Positions 1 through 5,257 of a DNA stretch of 5,257 bases are shown piece after piece. The translations under genes and the position numbers were made by a program. Each line of letters opens with the position of its first letter. Positions within the stretch are counted from its first letter, which is position 1. The stretch is from an uncultured Variovorax sp. (GTDB taxonomy: Bacteria > Pseudomonadota > Gammaproteobacteria > Burkholderiales > Burkholderiaceae). The notes beneath the pieces are model-generated. The model was not told the DNA's origin and searched no databases. It saw nothing but the letters and a program-made list of their open reading frames with translations. The stretch lies in contig CAMLCW010000360.1 of assembly GCA_946478645.1 (NCBI GenBank), forward strand, positions 1 through 5,257. Reading direction: 5' to 3'.

Positions 1-708
1 GCACGTCGCCGCCGCCGAGGTCCTCGGCCGTGACGACCTCGCCCGTGGCCGCCTTCACCAGCGGCGGACCGCCGAGAAAGATCGTGCCCTGGTTCTTGAC
101 GATGATCGACTCGTCGCTCATCGCCGGCACGTAGGCGCCGCCGGCCGTGCACGAGCCCATGACCACCGCGATCTGCGGAATGCCCTGGGCGCTCATGTTG
201 GCCTGGTTGTAGAAGATGCGGCCGAAGTGGTCGCGGTCGGGAAACACCTCGTCCTGGTTCGGCAGGTTGGCGCCGCCCGAGTCGACGAGGTAGATGCACG
301 GCAGGCGGTTCTGCTCAGCAATCTCCTGCGCGCGCAGGTGCTTCTTGACGGTCATCGGGTAGTAGGTGCCGCCCTTCACGGTGGCGTCGTTGCACACCAC
401 CATGCAGTCGACGCCGTTGACGCGGCCGATGCCCGCGATCAGGCCGGCACCGGGCGCGTCGCCCTTGTACATGCCGTGCGCCGCAAGCGGCGAGATCTCG
501 AGGAAGGGCGTGCCGGGATCGAGCAGCTCGGCCACGCGGTCGCGCGGCAGCAGCTTGCCGCGTGCCGTGTGCTTGGCACGCGCGGCCTCGCCGCCGCCCT
601 GCTCCACCTTGGCGAACTGCGCGCGAAGGTCATCGACCAGGGCGCGCATGGCCGCGGCGTTGGCCTGGAAGTCGGCCGAACGCGCATTCAATTTGGTTTC
701 TATCTTGC

Positions 709-712
<4 letters not shown>
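1..712 (-). CDS. liuB: Methylcrotonyl-CoA carboxylase carboxyltransferase (beta) subunit, 5' part only
   Basis: This subunit transfers the carboxyl group from carboxybiotin to 3-methylcrotonyl-CoA, giving 3-methylglutaconyl-CoA in leucine breakdown; it works in the cytoplasm with a biotin-carrying alpha subunit (LiuD/MccA) not seen here. The window holds 237 complete codons, a little under half of the usual roughly 535 residues; the C-terminal half lies beyond the left edge. The carboxyltransferase fold is recognisable from DAPGAG (85-90), [12 protein letters not shown] (108-119), [11 protein letters not shown] (141-151), [10 protein letters not shown] (156-165), [14 protein letters not shown] (185-198) and [12 protein letters not shown] (214-225). 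The order and wording match the MCC beta family more closely than propionyl-CoA carboxylase beta. The ATG at 712 overlaps the stop of the upstream synthetase as ATGA, and only a weak purine-rich stretch precedes it, so translational coupling is likely. Geranyl-CoA carboxylase beta (AtuC) is the main alternative; the adjacent isovaleryl-CoA dehydrogenase favours MCC. Confidence 0.95.
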
Positions 713-2373
<1,661 letters not shown>

Positions 2374-2382
2374 GTGGGTTGT

Positions 2383-2386
2383 CTCC
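2383..2386 (-). promoter_or_regulatory. Ribosome binding site deciding the synthetase start
   Basis: GGAG on the minus strand, nine bases before the ATG at 2373. It supports that ATG over the TTG at 2388, which would start inside the binding site itself. Confidence 0.7.
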
Positions 2387-2408
2387 AATTCGAATGCGGG
2401 AACGGGAA

Positions 2409-2516
2409 CCGGACGCAGAGGACGCGAAGGTTTCGCGAAGAACGCAAAAGGAACAGCCAGATTTTTGTTTGTCTTTTTCGCGGCCTCTGCGAAACCTTCG
2501 CGTCCTCTGCGTCCGG
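2409..2516. repeat. 108-base intergenic inverted repeat with perfect 28-base arms
   Basis: The arms 2409-2436 and 2489-2516 are exact reverse complements over 28 bases, beginning CCGGACGCAGAGG on the left and ending CCTCTGCGTCCGG on the right. The 52-base centre is AT-richer and adds further interrupted pairs (2439-2440 with 2485-2486, 2443-2445 with 2480-2482, 2447-2449 with 2476-2478). Within the left arm GGACGC occurs at 2411 and 2420, with a variant GAACGC at 2440. The element fills most of the 156-base gap between liuA and the synthetase gene. There is no T-run after either arm, so it is not a canonical intrinsic terminator. It resembles the dispersed palindromic intergenic repeats (REP/REPIN- or MITE-like) of many GC-rich bacteria; copy number elsewhere in the genome is unknown. 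In mRNA it would fold into a long hairpin that might alter stability or processing between the two genes. No terminal direct repeats or transposase are visible. Confidence 0.9.
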
Positions 2517-2529
2517 AAGTCCGTCTTCT

Positions 2530-3705
2530 TCAGGCCGTCTCGGCGAACAGCTCGCGGCCAATGAGCATGCGCCGGATCTCGCTCGTGCCGGCGCCGATCT
2601 CGTACAGCTTGGCATCGCGCCACAGCCGCTCGACCGGAAAGTCCTTGGTGTAGCCCACGCCGCCCAGCGCCTGGATCGCCTCGCCGGCCATCCAGGTGGC
2701 CTTCTCGGCCGAATAGAGGATCGCACCAGCCGCGTCCTTGCGGAAGGTGCGCGCATGGTCGTTGCGGTCGCAGGCCTTGCCCACCGCATAGACGTAGGCG
2801 CGCGTGGCCTGCCAGGTCGAGTACATGTCGGCCAGCTTGCCCTGCATCAGCTGGAACTCACCGATGCTCTGGCCGAACTGCTGGCGCTCGTGCACGAAGG
2901 GCAGCACCGCGTCCATGCAGGCGGCCATGATGCCGAGCGGACCGCCCGAGAGCACCGCGCGCTCGTAGTCGAGGCCGCTCATCAGCACCTTGGCGCCGTT
3001 GCCTTCGCCGCCGAGCACGTTCTCTTCGGGCACTTCGCAGTTGTCGAAGAACAGCGGATAGGTGTTGGAGCCGCGCATGCCGAGCTTGTCGAGCTTGGTG
3101 CCGGCCGAGAAACCCTTGAAGCCCTTCTCGACGATGAAGGCCGTCATGCCGCGCGCGCCCATCTCGGGCTCGGTCTTGGCGTAGATGACCAGCGTGTCGG
3201 CGTCGCCGCCGTTGGTGATCCACATCTTGCCGCCGTTGAGCACGTAGTAGCCGTCGCTCTTCTTCTCGGCCTTGAGCTTCATGCTCACCACGTCGGAGCC
3301 TGCGTTGGGCTCGCTCATGGCGAGCGCGCCCACGTGTTCGCCGCTCACGAGCTTGGGCAGGTATTTCTTCTTCTGCGCATCGCTGCCGTTGCGGTGGATC
3401 TGGTTCACGCACAGGTTGGAGTGCGCACCGTACGAGAGCCCAACCGACGCCGAGGCGCGCGAGACCTCTTCCATCGCCACGATATGGGCGAGGTAGCCGA
3501 GCTCGGTGCCGCCGAATTCTTCCTTCACCGTCATGCCGTGCAGGCCGAGGTCGCCGAGCTTCTTCCACAGGTCGTGCGGGAACAGGTTGTCGCGGTCGAT
3601 CTCGGCCGCGCGCGGCGCGATTTCGTTGGCCGCGAAGTCCTGGATGGCGCTGCGCAGCGAGTCGATGGTCTCGCCCAGGTCGAAGTTCAGGCCGGGATCG
3701 TGCAT
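2530..3705 (-). CDS. liuA: Isovaleryl-CoA dehydrogenase
   Basis: This FAD-dependent acyl-CoA dehydrogenase (391 residues, normal length) converts isovaleryl-CoA to 3-methylcrotonyl-CoA, passing electrons to electron-transfer flavoprotein; it is cytoplasmic. The family signature [10 protein letters not shown] is at 129-138, and the second signature QALGGVGY at 345-352 continues to R360 and D364. The isovaleryl type is shown by the catalytic base Glu248 in [16 protein letters not shown], together with [13 protein letters not shown] (367-379), where the Glu used by medium-chain dehydrogenases is replaced by Ala372. [19 protein letters not shown] (277-295) also matches this subfamily. The ATG at 3705 is chosen because a strong Shine-Dalgarno AGGAGA lies eight bases upstream and the encoded N-terminus starts like known family members; upstream in-frame extension runs through the promoter region. 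It is the first gene of the minus-strand operon, divergent from the AraC-type gene. Confidence 0.96.
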   Translation of the reverse strand: MHDPGLNFDLGETIDSLRSAIQDFAANEIAPRAAEIDRDNLFPHDLWKKLGDLGLHGMTVKEEFGGTELGYLAHIVAMEEVSRASASVGLSYGAHSNLCVNQIHRNGSDAQKKKYLPKLVSGEHVGALAMSEPNAGSDVVSMKLKAEKKSDGYYVLNGGKMWITNGGDADTLVIYAKTEPEMGARGMTAFIVEKGFKGFSAGTKLDKLGMRGSNTYPLFFDNCEVPEENVLGGEGNGAKVLMSGLDYERAVLSGGPLGIMAACMDAVLPFVHERQQFGQSIGEFQLMQGKLADMYSTWQATRAYVYAVGKACDRNDHARTFRKDAAGAILYSAEKATWMAGEAIQALGGVGYTKDFPVERLWRDAKLYEIGAGTSEIRRMLIGRELFAETA

Positions 3706-3713
3706 GTGTCTTG

Positions 3714-3719
3714 TCTCCT
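3714..3719 (-). promoter_or_regulatory. Strong ribosome binding site of liuA
   Basis: AGGAGA on the minus strand, eight bases before the ATG at 3705. This is the best Shine-Dalgarno match in the window and fixes the liuA start. Confidence 0.8.
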
Positions 3720-3770
3720 CTGAGGATCGGTCGGCGCGCAGGCGGTCCCACGCGGTTTGGCGCTTGGAAA

Positions 3771-3799
3771 ATCGCAGCTTACGCCTCGACGCGCCGCAA
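3771..3799 (-). promoter_or_regulatory. Possible weak, activator-dependent liuA promoter
   Basis: On the minus strand TTGCGG (3799-3794) could be a -35 element, followed after 17 bases by TGCGAT (3776-3771) as a poor -10. Both match the sigma-70 consensus only partly. The repeat unit at 3796-3809 would overlap the -35 by four bases, an arrangement familiar from AraC-type activation. This is a guess from position and weak matches. Confidence 0.25.
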
Positions 3800-3830
3800 T
3801 TGGCGCCACAATGGTTGCAATTTGCGCCAC
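3796..3830. promoter_or_regulatory. Phased direct repeat, probable AraC-type operator
   Basis: GCAATTGGCGCCAC at 3796-3809 and GCAATTTGCGCCAC at 3817-3830 are identical at 13 of 14 positions, in the same orientation, and start exactly 21 bases apart, which is two helical turns. Direct repeats spaced about 21 bases are the usual half-site layout for AraC-family proteins, and a gene for one starts 17 bases downstream. A much weaker copy, GCAGCTTACGCCTC at 3774-3787, matches the second unit at 10 of 14 positions and keeps the phase at 22 bases. Binding by the neighbouring regulator is inferred. Its position suits activation of liuA on one side and repression of the regulator's own gene on the other. 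Confidence 0.65.
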
Positions 3831-3847
3831 GCCGCACACGCCTTCCG

Positions 3848-4882
3848 ATGTCGTCCCCCGCCTTCCTCAGACCCGCCCGCGCCGTCACGCCGATGGCCTT
3901 CGTCCGAGCCATCGTGCGCGGCTATGAGCGCTACGGCGCCGATCCGTCCGAGGCGCTGCGCGCGGCACAGATCACGCCGCGCGAGCTGGCCCGGCCCGAC
4001 GCCCGGGTCACGGCCGCGCAGTTCGAGGTGCTGTCGGAGCACGCCATGCAGGAACTCGACGACGAGGCGCTCGGCTGGTTCTCGCGCCGGCTGCCCTGGG
4101 GCAGCTACGGCATGCTGTGCCGCGCCTCGCTGACCTCGCCTGACCTCGGCGTGGCGATCAAGCGCTGGTGCCGCCATCACCACCTGCTGACCGACGACAT
4201 CGGGCTGTCGCTCGACGTGGCGGGCGGCGTCGCGACGCTGCGCGTGACGGAGCGCCGCGCGCTCGACGACGCGTTCCGCGAGTTCTGCCTGGTGACGAGC
4301 CTGCGCTTCATGCACGGCTACATGTGCTGGGCCATCGATTCGCGCATCTCGCTGCGCCAGGCGGGCTTTCCGTTCAGCGCGCCGGCGCACCGCGATGCCT
4401 ATGCGTCGATGTTCACGCCCGAGGTGCAGTTCGACGCAGCCTGCGCGAGCATCGCCTTCGACGAGCGCTATCTCGCCCTGCCGCTGCAGCGCGACGAACG
4501 CGCGCTGCGCACCATGCTCAAGCGGGCGCTGCCGCTCACGATCCTGCAGTACCGGCGCGACCGGCTGCTCGGCCAGCGCGTGCGCGAGCTGCTGCGCTCG
4601 CGCGCCGGCGAAGTCACCACCGCCGAGGCGCTGGCGGCGCTGCTCAACGTGTCGAGCCGCACGCTGCACCGGCAGCTGCACGAGGAAGGCATGTCGCTCC
4701 AGGCGCTGAAGAACGAGGTGCGCCACGAGATGGCCGTGGAGCAGCTGCGCCGCACGGCGCGCCCGATCAAGCAGGTGGCGCTGGCCGTGGGCTTCCGCAA
4801 CGAGAAGAGCTTCGCGCGCGCATTTCTGCAATGGACCGGCCAGGCGCCGAGCGATTTCCGCCTGCAGCAGCAGAAAAAGTAG
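3848..4882 (+). CDS. AraC-family transcriptional regulator (arabinose-binding-domain type)
   Basis: This is a DNA-binding regulator of 344 residues. Residues of about 15-215 resemble the N-terminal ligand-sensing domain of the OruR/ArgR-like AraC subgroup (Pfam Arabinose_bd), with the pattern [14 protein letters not shown] (29-42) and [17 protein letters not shown] (74-90). The C-terminal domain carries two helix-turn-helix units: [21 protein letters not shown] (257-277) and [21 protein letters not shown] (306-326), the latter followed by the family's [10 protein letters not shown] (329-338). It is transcribed divergently from liuA across a 142-base region containing a phased direct repeat, so control of the liu operon and of its own gene is likely. 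The ligand is unknown; an acyl-CoA or leucine-pathway intermediate is a reasonable guess. The start is uncertain: neither the ATG at 3848 nor the in-frame ATG at 3893 has a clear ribosome binding site. 3848 is kept because it gives the fuller N-terminus. Confidence 0.9.
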   Translation: MSSPAFLRPARAVTPMAFVRAIVRGYERYGADPSEALRAAQITPRELARPDARVTAAQFEVLSEHAMQELDDEALGWFSRRLPWGSYGMLCRASLTSPDLGVAIKRWCRHHHLLTDDIGLSLDVAGGVATLRVTERRALDDAFREFCLVTSLRFMHGYMCWAIDSRISLRQAGFPFSAPAHRDAYASMFTPEVQFDAACASIAFDERYLALPLQRDERALRTMLKRALPLTILQYRRDRLLGQRVRELLRSRAGEVTTAEALAALLNVSSRTLHRQLHEEGMSLQALKNEVRHEMAVEQLRRTARPIKQVALAVGFRNEKSFARAFLQWTGQAPSDFRLQQQKK

Positions 4883-4888
4883 CGGCGC

Positions 4889-5221
4889 TCAGGCGGCCGC
4901 AGGCGCGTCGATGCGCGCCAGTTCGGCGGCGATGGCGGCGCTGTTATCGGGCCGCACGAGCTTGGCGACCTCCTTGCCGTCGCGCATGAACACCAGCGTG
5001 GGCCAGAGCTTGACGCCGAACGAGCGGCCGAGCGGCCGGCCGCTGCCGTCCTCCACCTTGATGCGACGGATGTGCGGGTACTTGGCAAAGGCCTCGGCGA
5101 TGTTCGGCTGCGCGGCCTTGCAGATGCCGCACCAGTTGGTGCCGAACTCGACCACGGCGGGGCCTTCGAGGGCATCGATCTCGGCGCGTTCGGGCTGCGC
5201 CGCCTGGTATTCGGAAGTCAT
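4889..5221 (-). CDS. Small thioredoxin-fold protein with WCGIC active site
   Basis: This 110-residue cytoplasmic protein (no signal peptide or membrane segment seen) has the thioredoxin fold. The redox motif WCGIC is at 30-34 with Lys35 following, and the cis-proline loop is at LWPTLVF (72-78, Pro74). GVKLWPTLVFMRDGKEV (69-85) is the typical end of the domain. It differs from classical thioredoxin, which has WCGPC: Ile replaces Pro in the active site, and Glu25 stands where thioredoxin has the buried Asp26. These changes suggest a specialised disulfide reductase or thiol-transfer protein, not the housekeeping thioredoxin. The ATG at 5221 is preceded by AAGGAG ten bases upstream. The gene converges on the AraC-type gene with six bases between stop codons; a functional link to leucine degradation is not evident. 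Confidence 0.88.
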   Translation of the reverse strand: MTSEYQAAQPERAEIDALEGPAVVEFGTNWCGICKAAQPNIAEAFAKYPHIRRIKVEDGSGRPLGRSFGVKLWPTLVFMRDGKEVAKLVRPDNSAAIAAELARIDAPAAA

Positions 5222-5231
5222 CGGTATCGGG

Positions 5232-5237
5232 CTCCTT
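5232..5237 (-). promoter_or_regulatory. Ribosome binding site of the thioredoxin-like gene
   Basis: AAGGAG on the minus strand, ten bases before the ATG at 5221. It supports that start; the promoter lies beyond the right edge of the window. Confidence 0.65.
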
Positions 5238-5257
5238 GTGAAGGTTTGCTCGTTGCC

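Noticed and set aside
2409..2516. The palindrome as a classical intrinsic terminator for liuA
   Set aside because: No T-run follows the hairpin in the direction of liuA transcription, the loop is long, and the next operon gene follows in the same direction.
3506..3847. N-terminal extension of the AraC-type protein back to 3506
   Set aside because: It would overlap the liuA coding region in antisense and add residues with no family resemblance.
3706..3912. N-terminal extension of isovaleryl-CoA dehydrogenase up to 3912
   Set aside because: The extension is basic and unlike the family, crosses the divergent promoter and the regulator's 5' end, and a strong ribosome binding site marks the ATG at 3705.
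4893..4900. GCGGCCGC palindrome near the convergent stops as a terminator stem
   Set aside because: It is only eight bases with no loop or T-run and lies inside the coding end of the thioredoxin-like gene; such words are common in GC-rich DNA.
4168..4989. Alternative plus-strand frame overlapping the AraC-type gene
   Set aside because: It is an Ala/Arg-rich shadow of the regulator frame, which has clear helix-turn-helix motifs.

Overview
The window is GC-rich, gene-dense proteobacterial DNA. Gene content and codon style suggest a betaproteobacterium of the Burkholderiales, probably Comamonadaceae (Variovorax/Acidovorax-like). This placement is inferred from recognised protein families and base composition, because no rRNA or other marker is present.

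Layout, left to right: (1) 1-712, minus strand, the N-terminal 237 codons of the methylcrotonyl-CoA carboxylase carboxyltransferase subunit (liuB/mccB), cut by the window edge. (2) 709-2373, minus, an AMP-forming medium/long-chain-type acyl-CoA synthetase whose stop codon overlaps the liuB start (ATGA). (3) 2374-2529, a 156-base gap holding a 108-base inverted repeat with perfect 28-base arms. (4) 2530-3705, minus, isovaleryl-CoA dehydrogenase (liuA/ivd). (5) 3706-3847, a divergent promoter region with a 14-base direct repeat (13 of 14 identical) spaced exactly 21 bases. (6) 3848-4882, plus, an AraC-family regulator of the arabinose-binding-domain type. (7) 4889-5221, minus, a small thioredoxin-fold protein, convergent with the regulator and separated from it by only 6 bases.

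The minus-strand genes liuA, the acyl-CoA synthetase and liuB form the start of a leucine/isovalerate degradation operon. Isovaleryl-CoA is oxidised to 3-methylcrotonyl-CoA (LiuA) and then carboxylated to 3-methylglutaconyl-CoA (LiuB with a biotin-carrying alpha subunit, expected beyond the left edge). The synthetase could load free branched or medium-chain acids onto CoA. The divergent AraC-type gene is the obvious local regulator candidate, and the phased direct repeat between it and liuA looks like its operator. Well-described liu regulators are of the MerR (LiuR) or TetR (LiuQ) families, so an AraC-type control arrangement is the most interesting hypothesis here. The second notable item is the large palindrome inside the operon, which looks like a dispersed intergenic repeat rather than a classical terminator.
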